In this document: in pieces, positions 1 to 7,335 of the stretch | Layout of the letters: every line of letters begins with the position of its first letter | Position numbering within the stretch: position 1 is the stretch's first letter | NCBI GenBank assembly: GCA_035353395.1 | Contig: DAOPZL010000010.1 | Span: 1 to 64,000, forward strand | DNA: 64,000 nt | Direction of reading: 5' to 3' | Origin: UBA1801 sp035353395 | GTDB lineage: Bacteria; Acidobacteriota; Holophagae; Holophagales; Holophagaceae | Made by a program: the position numbers and the translations under genes | Notes under the pieces: generated by a model | Databases searched by the model: none | What the model was told of the DNA's origin: nothing | What the model saw: the letters and a program-made list of their open reading frames with translations, nothing else

Positions 1-53
1 CCCCGGAAACCCAATAGGGACCGGGGTTTTCTATTGGCACCTGAATGAACTTC

Positions 54-254
54 GGTCAGGAGGATCCCCCCCCGGATCTGGCCCAGCTTCAGGGCCGTCG
101 CGGCGTTCTTCTCCACGAAGGGGGATTCGACGGCCATGAAGTCGGGCCGGTGGCTGGCGATGACCTCGCTGAGCCGCGTGTGGATGCCCAGGATCCTCTG
201 GTCGAAAGCGGCCCCGCGGGGAGAGCGGATCACGCCCAATGGATAGAAGTGGCC
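54..254 (-). pseudogene. ruvC: RuvC Holliday junction resolvase fragment
   Basis: Reading the minus strand from 254 down to about 54 gives a RuvC-like segment: GVIRSP, then a stretch ending in MAVESPFVEKNAATALKLGQ, then IRGGILL. This matches the middle of RuvC, including the second catalytic acidic residue (E of AVESPF). An in-frame TGA (255-257) lies just before it, so the N-terminal part with the first catalytic Asp is absent. Below about 54 the frame stays open but no longer resembles RuvC. It is therefore a remnant truncated at both ends, just downstream of the flagellin gene. A functional ruvC would have to lie elsewhere. Family assignment is by recognition of the motif block; no search was run. 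Confidence 0.65.
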
Positions 255-287
255 TCAGCAACGCTCGCATATGTGCGTTGCCGAGGG
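252..287. terminator. Hairpin downstream of flagellin
   Basis: CCTCaGCAACGC and GCGTTGCcGAGG form a 12-bp stem with one mismatch around a 10-nt loop, 30 nt beyond the flagellin stop. There is no clear T-run, so termination is inferred from position and stem strength. Confidence 0.4.
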
Positions 288-316
288 TTCTGGCGGCAAG
301 ACTACGGGCGCCGTTC

Positions 317-1174
317 TCAACCTCTCAGCAGGCTAAGAATGGCCTGCGGGGCGCTGTTGGCTTGGGCCATCGCCGCCATGGAGGCCTGCTGAAGCACTTG
401 CGCCTTGCTGAGATTGGCGGCCTCCGACGCAATATCCGCGTCCCGGATTTGCGCTTGAGCCGAGGAGAAGTTCGTGATCTGAGATTGGGCCAAATTGACC
501 GCATAACTCAGCTGATTCTGCCCCTTCCCGATTTGCGCCTGAACCTCGCCAATCCGGCTTTGGGCCTGATCCAATAGGGCCAGGGCGTTGGAGCCATCCG
601 TTGCCGTACTGATTCCGACGCTCTTTTCCTGACCGTCCTTCGTCGATTTGAGACCGAGCGACGTGGCGTCCACCGCGCCGCCGCGCAAGTCGACGCTGAC
701 CGCGTTATCGACGGGATAGCCAGCCTGCTTGCCGCCCCCGATATACACGCTCAACTGGGTCGCGTTGGCCCCTCCGACCGTCAGGCCGATGGACTGGGCC
801 TGGCGGTCAATCTCATTCGTCAGGCTCTGGAATTCCGTGTTGAGCTTGCCCCGATCCCCGGTGTAGGTCGCCGACGCCGACTGGGTGGCCAGCGTCCTCA
901 TGCGGTCCAGCATCTGGCTGATGTTGTTGGTACCGCCGTCCATGATCTGCAGCTGGGCGGTGGCATCGCTGGCGTTGCGGACCCCCTGGCTGAGCTCGAC
1001 GGTGTCGCTGCGGAACTTATTTGCAACCGCCAGTCCGGCGGCGTCGTCGGCGGAGGAATTGATGCGATACCCGCTGGTCAACCGCTGGATCGTCTGGGCC
1101 TGGAAGTTGCTGTTGACCCGCAGATTTTCCTGAGCCACCAGTGAGTTCACGTTGGTCTGAATGCTCAGCGACAT
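317..1174 (-). CDS. fliC: Flagellin
   Basis: 285 aa, the short-flagellin size, with both conserved terminal D0/D1 regions and a small central region. The N-terminus begins MSLSIQTNVNSLVAQENL and continues to RLTSGYRINSSADDAAGLA, the classic flagellin N-terminal signature. The C-terminus has DADIASEAANLSKAQVLQQA and ends NSAPQAILSLLRG. It polymerises outside the cell into the flagellar filament after export by the flagellar type III system. The ATG at 1172-1174 is chosen because it begins at the conserved N-terminus and has AAAGGGAC upstream; an upstream in-frame ATG adds 24 non-conserved residues. A sigma-28-like promoter lies about 70 nt upstream. No other filament gene is adjacent. Confidence 0.96.
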   Translation of the reverse strand: MSLSIQTNVNSLVAQENLRVNSNFQAQTIQRLTSGYRINSSADDAAGLAVANKFRSDTVELSQGVRNASDATAQLQIMDGGTNNISQMLDRMRTLATQSASATYTGDRGKLNTEFQSLTNEIDRQAQSIGLTVGGANATQLSVYIGGGKQAGYPVDNAVSVDLRGGAVDATSLGLKSTKDGQEKSVGISTATDGSNALALLDQAQSRIGEVQAQIGKGQNQLSYAVNLAQSQITNFSSAQAQIRDADIASEAANLSKAQVLQQASMAAMAQANSAPQAILSLLRG

Positions 1175-1242
1175 AAAGGTCCCTTTCGCTTCAATCAGGA
1201 CACGTTGGATTCCAGGACAGGACAGACAACCCCGTAGGTAGT

Positions 1243-1269
1243 CCATCGGCTAAGTTCGGCGAACCTTGA
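1243..1269 (-). promoter_or_regulatory. Sigma-28 (FliA) promoter of flagellin
   Basis: On the minus strand TCAAGGTT (1262-1269), an 11-nt spacer and GCCGATGG (1243-1250) fit the FliA consensus TAAAGTTT-N11-GCCGATAA at 12 of 16 positions with the exact spacing. It sits about 70 nt before the flagellin start, where a class 3 flagellar promoter is expected. Confidence 0.72.
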
Positions 1270-1329
1270 GCCAAATCTCAAAAATGGGCGAGGATTTGTG
1301 CAATTTTCGCTCCAGGTCGCGGAGGGCTC

Positions 1330-1581
1330 ATGCACCTCCGCAATCTGATCCTCCACGACTACCCTGGGGCGAACACGACCAACCTGACGGACGAGCAGAT
1401 CATGATGGTGGGATCGCGGTACAATCGAGGGACCGCTAGAAAGAAGTCGGACTTCATCAACTCCGCGCAAGCTCCCATTGGTAGTCCAATTCGGGAATAC
1501 TCTTCTCATGGGAGGACGATACTGCGCCGGCGGGAGCGGGTCCTACGCCTGTGGTCACAACGAGCAACCCCGGGGAGATAG
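1330..1581 (+). CDS. Small unrecognised protein, possible remnant
   Basis: 83-codon frame beginning MHLRNLILHDYPGANTTNLT and containing DEQIMMVGSRYNRGT. The MVGSRYNRG stretch looks like a segment I associate with C-terminal parts of larger hypothetical or muramidase-like proteins, but I cannot name a family. No good ribosome-binding site precedes the ATG and the frame is open upstream of it, so this may be the 3' remnant of a longer gene. The last third becomes arginine-rich, looks non-native and overlaps the next small gene in another frame. Confidence 0.3.
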   Translation: MHLRNLILHDYPGANTTNLTDEQIMMVGSRYNRGTARKKSDFINSAQAPIGSPIREYSSHGRTILRRRERVLRLWSQRATPGR

Positions 1582-1583
1582 CG

Positions 1584-1769
1584 GTGGGGAAGAAAATCAA
1601 GTGGATAGTCTTCGGCGTGATGGTGCTCGTCTTCCTGGTCATCATCCTGCGGTTTCCACTGAACAAATTCGAATGGATGCTTACTCTGGATGCAGACACA
1701 GGCGTCACTGCTGAGGGTTGGACCTATGACGACAGCGCCTCATGGGCAATGAACACCGTCCGCTGCTAG
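1584..1769 (+). CDS. Small single-pass membrane protein, unknown
   Basis: 61 aa from a GTG start preceded by GGGGAGAT. Residues 2-6 are basic (GKKIK), followed by one strongly hydrophobic segment (WIVFGVMVLVFLVIILRF, about residues 7-24) and a short polar tail containing TLDADTGVTAEGWTYDD. It is probably a membrane-anchored protein with a small external domain. It overlaps the end of the preceding unrecognised frame, and no function can be assigned. It may be the surviving partner of the remnant upstream. Confidence 0.4.
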   Translation: MGKKIKWIVFGVMVLVFLVIILRFPLNKFEWMLTLDADTGVTAEGWTYDDSASWAMNTVRC

Positions 1770-1950
1770 ACAGACAGTCAATCAGGTCCAGCCTGCCAGC
1801 CAGCAGCGGCTATGACCTAAGCAGAATCCATTAGGTGAGTGGATTTTGTTCAGACAAGCCCTATTCCGCCGGCAACGTTACTGCCTTCAAGCGCCGCTTC
1901 CGGAAGGACATGCGTCTTTCGGTCCTAGGGCCCAGTCCTGCCCGCAGGCC

Positions 1951-2268
1951 TCAGTGGGCGAGGTGTCGGAGGTGGGTCACCAGGATGTATGAGGATTCCA
2001 GCGCCTTGATCGCGTGGAGCTGGCCCGGCTCGAAAGCCACGCGTCCCCCTGGGGCGACCTGGATCCAGGTCTCCCCTCTCATGACCTCGATGCTGCCCTG
2101 CAGGAGCTGGACGCTGGCGGGGTAAGTCGTCGCATGGGTAGGGAGCTGAACGCCTTTCGGGATCGCTGCCAGGACGAGCTTCAGGCCTTCGGGGATGTCA
2201 ATGAGAGGGAGCATGGCCCGTTCCTTTGCGGGCATGGGCAGGGCTTCCTGGAAGCTGGTGATGGTCAT
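1951..2268 (-). CDS. Cupin-domain protein
   Basis: 105 aa, a single small beta-barrel cupin. After a leader (MTITSFQEALPMPAKERAML) come LPTHATTYPASVQLLQGSIE, the first cupin motif with a His, then GGRVAFEPGQLHAIKALE, the second motif with its conserved His. It probably binds a metal or a small ligand; an enzyme activity cannot be inferred. The start has GAGGAGATCTCC upstream, a strong ribosome-binding site. It lies 70 nt downstream of the hemerythrin gene in the same direction, so the two are likely co-transcribed and involved in a shared oxygen, NO or metal stress response. Confidence 0.8.
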   Translation of the reverse strand: MTITSFQEALPMPAKERAMLPLIDIPEGLKLVLAAIPKGVQLPTHATTYPASVQLLQGSIEVMRGETWIQVAPGGRVAFEPGQLHAIKALESSYILVTHLRHLAH

Positions 2269-2338
2269 GGAGATCTCCTCTCTGGGGCGTTGAGGCGTGA
2301 TTGACGCGTGGATGGGGTGGGGGCGATGGACTCGTCGA

Positions 2339-2893
2339 TCAGGCTGGATAGCGGTCCCGCAGGGCATGGAGCATTCGGTGGTAGGCCTCGTGCTTCCCCT
2401 CGCCGACATGCTCCCGCTCGAGGTGCTCGAACTCCTTCTCCATCTCCTCGGCCCTGGCACTATCCAGGAGCCTGGCGGCCATGGGGAACAGGACGCCGTC
2501 CTCCTTCTGGATATGAAGCTCCAGGAGGACACGGTAGGAGGCGGCCACGCCCGGAACATCCTTGGCGGCCTCGGCGTCCCCCTGCCGCACGGCATCGACC
2601 AGGGCCTGGAGCTTCCGCACATGTTCGCGGCCCATCTCGTGTTCGGAGAGCATCACGCCGATGGGACCCCGTTCCTTCGGGACCCCGCGCTTCACCAGTT
2701 CGGGGAACAGGATCAGCTCTTCCTTGCCGTGGTGACAGCGGTCCACGAAGCCGCGGAAGAAGTCGAGGAGCTGATCCAGGTCGTCGGCGGCCGCCTTGTT
2801 CCCGGAAGCCAGGGACTGGCCTGCCTTCTCCAGGATCTTCAGCGCCGTGAGGACCGCCTTGTGTTCGGTGCTCAGAATTTCGGTGGGATGCAT
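2339..2893 (-). CDS. Hemerythrin-domain protein
   Basis: 184 aa four-helix hemerythrin-like protein. The di-iron ligand pattern is visible: H11 in the first helix, H54/H55 with E58/E59 (CHHGKEELILFP), H85 and H91 (SEHEMGREHV), then H127 and E131 (LHIQKEDGVLFP). Proteins of this type bind O2 or react with NO and peroxide, or repair iron centres. It is probably cytoplasmic: no signal peptide. It lies between tetR (63 nt upstream) and the cupin gene (70 nt downstream), all on the minus strand, suggesting a small stress operon controlled by the TetR protein. Confidence 0.9.
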   Translation of the reverse strand: MHPTEILSTEHKAVLTALKILEKAGQSLASGNKAAADDLDQLLDFFRGFVDRCHHGKEELILFPELVKRGVPKERGPIGVMLSEHEMGREHVRKLQALVDAVRQGDAEAAKDVPGVAASYRVLLELHIQKEDGVLFPMAARLLDSARAEEMEKEFEHLEREHVGEGKHEAYHRMLHALRDRYPA

Positions 2894-2956
2894 GACGTCC
2901 TCCTTTCGGGCCGCTCCCGGCCCAGGACGGATGGGATGGGGATGAGGCGACCCGCC

Positions 2957-3550
2957 CTACTTCAGCAGGGCGAGCAGGGTCGCGACGATGCGGGAGGGAT
3001 CTGGGCGCCTGGGGCTTCGTCCCCCCGCAGGCAACGCGGTCAGGAATCCGAGGTGCTGGAGTGTGCCCATGACTGGCACCAACAGATCCTCGGGAGGAAT
3101 GTCCCGCCGGATCAGGCCCGCTTCGGCGGCGTCCTGGAGGGCCTGGAGCATGAAGGCACGGGTCTGTTTCACCACACGGTGGATGTGGGCCGCGGCCTCG
3201 GCCGGCAAGGCCTTGGTGAACTGGTCCGAGAAGATCAACCGGGCGATGCCCGACTCCCTGCCCAGCATTTCGACGCGGGCCCGGAAGAGCCCTTCCAGGC
3301 GCGCCAGCGGCGGGAGCCCCGGATCCGGGAAAGTGGCCTCGATGAGTTCTGCCACCCGCAGGGCCACTCCCACAAGGATCTCCTCTCGGGACTTGAAGTG
3401 GCGGAAGGGCGCCCCGGGCGAGACCCCCAGCTCCTCCGCCAGGGCGGCGGTGGTGAGCCCGGCGATGCCCCGGGTGCCGATGATCCTCAGGGCGGCATCG
3501 GCGATCTCGAGGCGCTTCTGGGTGTTCTCTCCGGCATGGAACCTGGGCAT
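2957..3550 (-). CDS. TetR-family transcriptional regulator
   Basis: 197 aa. The N-terminal TetR DNA-binding domain is clear: IADAALRIIGTRGIAGLTTA, then ALAEELGVSPGAPFRHFKSR, a helix-turn-helix at about residues 32-55. The remaining helical domain would bind an effector that I cannot identify. It is the first gene of the tetR-hemerythrin-cupin set. An inverted repeat 25 nt before its start is a candidate autoregulatory operator. Confidence 0.92.
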   Translation of the reverse strand: MPRFHAGENTQKRLEIADAALRIIGTRGIAGLTTAALAEELGVSPGAPFRHFKSREEILVGVALRVAELIEATFPDPGLPPLARLEGLFRARVEMLGRESGIARLIFSDQFTKALPAEAAAHIHRVVKQTRAFMLQALQDAAEAGLIRRDIPPEDLLVPVMGTLQHLGFLTALPAGGRSPRRPDPSRIVATLLALLK

Positions 3551-3574
3551 CGGGTACCCCCAGGAAGAAATGTA

Positions 3575-3588
3575 AGTAAGTATTTACT
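3575..3588. promoter_or_regulatory. Candidate TetR operator
   Basis: AGTAA-GTAT-TTACT is a perfect 5-bp inverted repeat in an AT-rich patch, 25 nt upstream of the tetR start. Position and symmetry fit an autoregulatory site; no other evidence. Confidence 0.4.
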
Positions 3589-3934
3589 CTCGTCAAGGAT
3601 TTTTCTTGGACGGTCGCCAGCCGAGGCAGACCCACCCGCCGAGGATGAAGCCGTCGATGCCGGAACCCGATGAAACCATGGAGGGCCCGTTGGTCACCTC
3701 CGGATTCCGCGCCGTGCTTGGAGGACGCGGAGACGATGCAGCAGCCGTGGGCGGACGCAGCGGGAGAGGGCCTACAGGATCACCGGATCCCGTCCGCAGC
3801 GGGCGAAGTCGATGTCCAGGAGGTCCTTCCAGGCCCTCGGTCCTCCCCCCAGGCATTCCATGGGCATGGCTGCTCGACCCCTTCTCGGCCCGGGCAGCCC
3901 CGTTGAAGGGTGGCTGGCCATGCCGGGCATCGGG
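3589..3934. other. Intergenic, no recognised gene
   Basis: About 345 nt between the tetR operator region and the exported protein. Short open frames exist on both strands, but none has a recognisable domain and a ribosome-binding site. A short minus-strand peptide near 3775-3870 (WKDLLDIDFARCGRDPVIL) looks protein-like but could not be assigned. Confidence 0.4.
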
Positions 3935-4375
3935 TCAGCGATGTTGCCCTTCGTCTCCTCGCTGGCCCATGGGGGGCGGTAGGGGTGGTGTGGCTCCGCC
4001 CTTTGGCTTGGCGTGGTGTCCACCCGGCCCGCCGGGACTGGCAACCCGAGGTCCTGGCCCTCCACGATGCCAGTTCTTGTAGTGACCCAGGGGTTCCCTC
4101 ACCAGGCCTTTCGGCACTTTGCGACCCTGGATCCAGTCGAAGCGGTCTCGTGGGGAACGGGCGCGATACCAGCCGTCGGGTCGGCGGCACCAGTACCAGC
4201 CGTCGTGGAAGAACACTTCCTCGGGACACCCTTCCACCACCTGGATGCCTGGACGCACTTCGACGAGCGGAGGGGCGACGGGCAGGTTGAGATTGATGTG
4301 CACGTCCACTCCTGCCTGGGCCACTGAAGGACCCAGCACGAGGAGGATTGCGAAGGGGAGGGTCGTCATTCTCAT
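3935..4375 (-). CDS. Small exported Trp/Tyr-rich protein, unknown
   Basis: 146 aa with a clear signal peptide: MRMTTLPFAILLVLGPSVAQ then A^G, cleavage near residue 21. The mature N-terminal half is conserved-looking (VEVRPGIQVVEGCPEEVFFH, DGWYWCRRPDGWYRARSPRD) with two cysteines. The C-terminal half is Gly/Pro/His-rich and low complexity. It is likely periplasmic or surface-associated. Proteins with a WYW-R-DGWYR block occur as short hypothetical exported proteins; no function is known to me. An alternative start two codons downstream (second Met) would also keep the signal peptide. Confidence 0.7.
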   Translation of the reverse strand: MRMTTLPFAILLVLGPSVAQAGVDVHINLNLPVAPPLVEVRPGIQVVEGCPEEVFFHDGWYWCRRPDGWYRARSPRDRFDWIQGRKVPKGLVREPLGHYKNWHRGGPGPRVASPGGPGGHHAKPKGGATPPLPPPMGQRGDEGQHR

Positions 4376-4884
4376 GGCTGAATCCGTGTCACAGGTCTCG
4401 TGAGGCTCATGCGCGGCCGATCGGGCACCATGCCGACGCGCGCCTGACAATAAACACCAGAATAACTTGAAGTGCAACCCGCCACTCATCCCGTTCTGCC
4501 TCCCCTGGGGACAGGAAGTGTGATGATCTGCTCCACTCGAATATCCGCCATCGGCCTCAGTCTGGGCGTTCCACCATGGACGAGGGGCCTCTCCCATTTT
4601 CCCGGCCTCCCGAAGGGGCGCAGGGGCCTGCGCATGCCTGGGAAGGGCCGTGTCCCGTTCATTCATCCGGTACAGCAAGACCCCCCAAACGATTTGGGGG
4701 GGGTCCCGCTCTTTCCCCAAGGAGGCTCAGTGTTCTCCTTACTTCCTTCATGGACCTGCGTGAAGGCCGGAAGGTTGAATCACCCGCCGTCTTTCTCTCC
4801 GGAGGGGCGGAATCATCACGCAACGTGGTCCATTGTCGTGATCGGGAATCGGAACACCAGCCTGGCAATCCCATCGCCGCGGCG
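4376..4884. other. Intergenic, terminator only
   Basis: 509 nt with no credible gene. It carries the presumed promoter region of the exported protein and the strong hairpin at 4679-4705. Confidence 0.5.
4679..4705. terminator. Strong G/C hairpin downstream of mocR
   Basis: GACCCCCCAAA (4679-4689) pairs with TTTGGGGGG...GTC (4693-4705) around a 3-nt loop, with a two-G bulge. It lies 180 nt beyond the MocR stop. On the minus strand it is followed by TTGCTGT, so it may terminate that transcript. Confidence 0.55.
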
Positions 4885-6312
4885 TCAGGCGAGGGTTTCG
4901 GCCAGGACCCGCACCGCGAGATCCAGCTCCTCCTCGTTCCGCCGGGAGAATCCGAGACGGAGTCCCTGGAGGGGCGTTCCGCGGAAATCCAGCAGCTGCC
5001 CCGCCGGATGGTCGAGGCCTCGCTGGCGCGCCCGGTCCAGCCAGCCCTCCAGATCGACTTCCGGGGCCGCCTGGGCCCAGATGCTCATGCCCCCGGACGG
5101 GAGCTCGAAGCTCAGCGCGCCCGCGAGGTGGTCCCTCAGGCCCTTTCCGAGCGCGTCCCTCCTGGCGGCATACACCCGCCGCATCTTCCGGGCGTGCCGC
5201 TGGAGGACGCCCTCGGCCAGGAGGTCCGCCACCGCCTGCTCCACGATCTGGTTGCCTTGGAAGTCCATGCCGGTCCTCCTCGAGGCCAGCGCATCGACGA
5301 CCGGCTGAGGGGCGGAGACGAACCCCAGACGGAGGCCGGGAGCCAGGATCTTCGACAGCGTGCCCATGTAGATGACCACGCCTCCCGGGTCCCGGCTGGC
5401 CAGGGGCATGACGGGATACTCCCCGTAGTGGAACTCGAAGTCGTAGTCGTCCTCCACGACGGCGATGCGGCGGCGCGCGGCCAGGTCCAGGAGCCGGAGC
5501 CGGCGGGCGGCGCTCATGGTCACGGTGGTAGGGTATTGATGGTGGGGAGTGACGAAGACGGCCCGGAAGGGGCCCGTCTCCGCGATCCGCTCCAGGACGT
5601 CGATGCGCAGCCCTTCTGCGTCGATCGGCACGGGCACGACCCGCGCCCCGGCATCCTGGAAGGCCATCCGTGCGTGCGGATAGCCCGGATCCTCGATGGC
5701 CACCCGGTCGCCCGGCCGGACCAGGGTCCGTGCGATCAAGGTCAGCGCCATCTGGCTGCCCGCCGTGACCAGGATCTGGTCCGGCCTGCTGGCGAGCCCC
5801 CGCATCTCGGAAAGGAGCCTGGCCAACTCCTCCCGCAGCCGCGCGTTCCCGCGGGGATCCCCGTAGTCGAGGAGGGCCTGGTTCCGCAGGGCGCGCCGGA
5901 AGGCCTGGCCGAACTCGCGTGCCGGGAACAGCCGCAGGTCGGGGGTGCCCACCAGAGGCCACGCGCGGTTCCCGCTGGACGGGGACCATGTTTCCGGAGA
6001 AGGCGCCAGGTCGTAGCCGGGCAGGCTGGAACTGTACAGGCCGGGCTCGGATGCGGCGGGCACGTCCTGGGTGACCCGGGTGGCGCGTCCCTCGCCCAGG
6101 ATCCAGCCCTCCGCGCTCAGCTCGCGGTAGGCGGCGAGCACGGTGTTCCGGTGGACCCCGAGGTCGCGGGCCAGCGTCCGGGATCCGGGAAGCGCCGCCC
6201 CGGACTTCAGCCTGCCCCGCTGGATGTCGCGGCTGATCGCCTGGGCGATCTGGAGGAACAAGGGCTCGGGCAGGTCGGAGGAGAGGGGAACGGGGAAGGT
6301 CCAGGGGCGCAT
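4885..6312 (-). CDS. MocR/PdxR-type regulator (GntR + aminotransferase)
   Basis: 475 aa, the usual size for MocR proteins. Residues about 15-78 form a GntR winged helix (LFLQIAQAISRDIQRGRLKS, GSRTLARDLGVHRNTVLAAY). The rest is a fold type I aminotransferase-like domain with the PLP lysine at about K321 in GTLSKILAPGLRLGF and the Asp of VVEDDYDFEF. Such proteins sense PLP or amino acids and regulate vitamin B6, GABA or taurine genes; transamination is usually lost. It is transcribed divergently from the HTH gene at 6447, whose promoter it may control. No B6 gene is visible nearby, so the target is unknown. Confidence 0.92.
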   Translation of the reverse strand: MRPWTFPVPLSSDLPEPLFLQIAQAISRDIQRGRLKSGAALPGSRTLARDLGVHRNTVLAAYRELSAEGWILGEGRATRVTQDVPAASEPGLYSSSLPGYDLAPSPETWSPSSGNRAWPLVGTPDLRLFPAREFGQAFRRALRNQALLDYGDPRGNARLREELARLLSEMRGLASRPDQILVTAGSQMALTLIARTLVRPGDRVAIEDPGYPHARMAFQDAGARVVPVPIDAEGLRIDVLERIAETGPFRAVFVTPHHQYPTTVTMSAARRLRLLDLAARRRIAVVEDDYDFEFHYGEYPVMPLASRDPGGVVIYMGTLSKILAPGLRLGFVSAPQPVVDALASRRTGMDFQGNQIVEQAVADLLAEGVLQRHARKMRRVYAARRDALGKGLRDHLAGALSFELPSGGMSIWAQAAPEVDLEGWLDRARQRGLDHPAGQLLDFRGTPLQGLRLGFSRRNEEELDLAVRVLAETLA

Positions 6313-6446
6313 GGTCTAGCTCGAAATAAAAAACTGGATCTTTTCAGTAGACCATATCCAGGGCAACTTGGTGGGGAATGGACCACGGCGGGCATGCTTG
6401 CGAAACTCCAGGCGCCGCGCCAGGGGCTCCTGCCAGGGAGGTGACC

Positions 6447-6935
6447 ATGGCCGAGGTGATGGGGCTGCGTCCCGACCGGATCCGAGAGTTCGAGCGGATC
6501 GTCAGGGACCATTGGAAGCTGGATGCCTTCAAGCGCTTCCAGTGCGTGTGGCTGGAGCGGATGTTCAACCTGGGCGCGGAAGAGATCGCCGAGGCCCTGC
6601 GGCTTCATGTCTCCACGGTCCGCAGGATCCAGGCCGCCTACGCACGGGAGGGCCGCGCCGCCATCGAAGGGCGGGGCAACCGGGGCGGGCGGCGCAGGAA
6701 CTACCTGGACTACGAGGAGGAAACGGCCTTCCTGAACGCCTGCGCGAAGGCGGCGAAGCACGGCCGGATCTGCACCGTCACCGGCCTGAAGGCGTCCTTC
6801 GAGGTCAAGGTCGGCCACAAGGTCAACAAAACCACCATCTATCGACTGCTGGAGCGGCACGGCTGGGGCCCTCTCGCGATCCGGATGCACTATCCACCCG
6901 AGCAGGAACCAGGCTCCGCCCCCGCCGCGAGCTGA
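6447..6935 (+). CDS. HTH protein resembling IS630 transposase N-terminus
   Basis: 162 aa. The N-terminal half has a homeodomain-like HTH (FNLGAEEIAEALRLHVSTVR) followed by an RG-rich linker (AAIEGRGNRGGRRRNYLDYE) and a second winged HTH (VGHKVNKTTIYRLLERHGW). This is the paired DNA-binding arrangement of IS630/Tc1-like transposases, but the protein stops where the DDE catalytic domain would begin. The start at 6447 has GGGAGGTGACC before it and the frame is intact, so it may be a domesticated regulator rather than a fresh transposase fragment. No terminal inverted repeats or target duplications were seen. It is divergent from the MocR gene, with 134 nt between them. Confidence 0.75.
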   Translation: MAEVMGLRPDRIREFERIVRDHWKLDAFKRFQCVWLERMFNLGAEEIAEALRLHVSTVRRIQAAYAREGRAAIEGRGNRGGRRRNYLDYEEETAFLNACAKAAKHGRICTVTGLKASFEVKVGHKVNKTTIYRLLERHGWGPLAIRMHYPPEQEPGSAPAAS

Positions 6936-6952
6936 CCGCACCGGGGCTCCCT

Positions 6953-6978
6953 CCCGGACCCCGGCCTTGAGGTCCGGG
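6953..6978 (+). terminator. Hairpin after HTH gene
   Basis: CCCGGACC and GGTCCGGG form an 8-bp perfect stem with a 10-nt loop, 17 nt after the HTH stop. It lacks a T-run, so it is a terminator candidate by position only. Confidence 0.4.
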
Positions 6979-7335
6979 GCCGCGGGAAGGGCCGCGCAAG
7001 CGGGACGGGGCCGGATCCATGAGCAGAAATGCTGATAAGGTCCAGATTGTCTGTTTCAGAAACAGGCCTGTCCAAAGATTCGCTGTTGCCTGTCCAGGTG
7101 GCCCCATACACTTCCCTTGTGTTCACCTGAAGCCTCGGTCCATCCCGGAAAGTATCGACACGATCCGTTCAAGGTCCTGTCGGCCGCCAAGCATCCTCGA
7201 CATGTCCTGTCCGGAACCCCCGCAGGGGCTCCCCTCGGCGTGTCTTCCATCCGCCTGGCGTTCCTGGCGGCGCCCTGGGTCGGGGAGCGGGTTTCGCCGT
7301 GCGCATGTGATGACGTTTCTACAGGAGGATCGGGG
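6979..7335. other. Intergenic upstream of hydrolase gene
   Basis: 357 nt without a gene. It includes the palindrome at 7052-7066 and the leader of the alpha/beta hydrolase gene. Confidence 0.5.
7052..7066. promoter_or_regulatory. 15-bp palindrome, candidate operator
   Basis: CTGTTTC-A-GAAACAG is a perfect 7-bp inverted repeat with a single central base, about 270 nt before the hydrolase start. The size and symmetry suit a dimeric repressor; the regulator is unknown (the HTH, MocR and LysR proteins are all close). Confidence 0.4.

Noticed and set aside
3593..3856. A minus-strand gene ending in IDGFILGGWVCLGWRPSKKN.
   Set aside because: The last 25 residues look protein-like, but the rest is low complexity, no start signal is seen, and the frame cannot be matched to a family.
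4679..4705. An insertion-sequence end.
   Set aside because: The hairpin is a simple stem-loop with no matching copy elsewhere in the window and no transposase gene.
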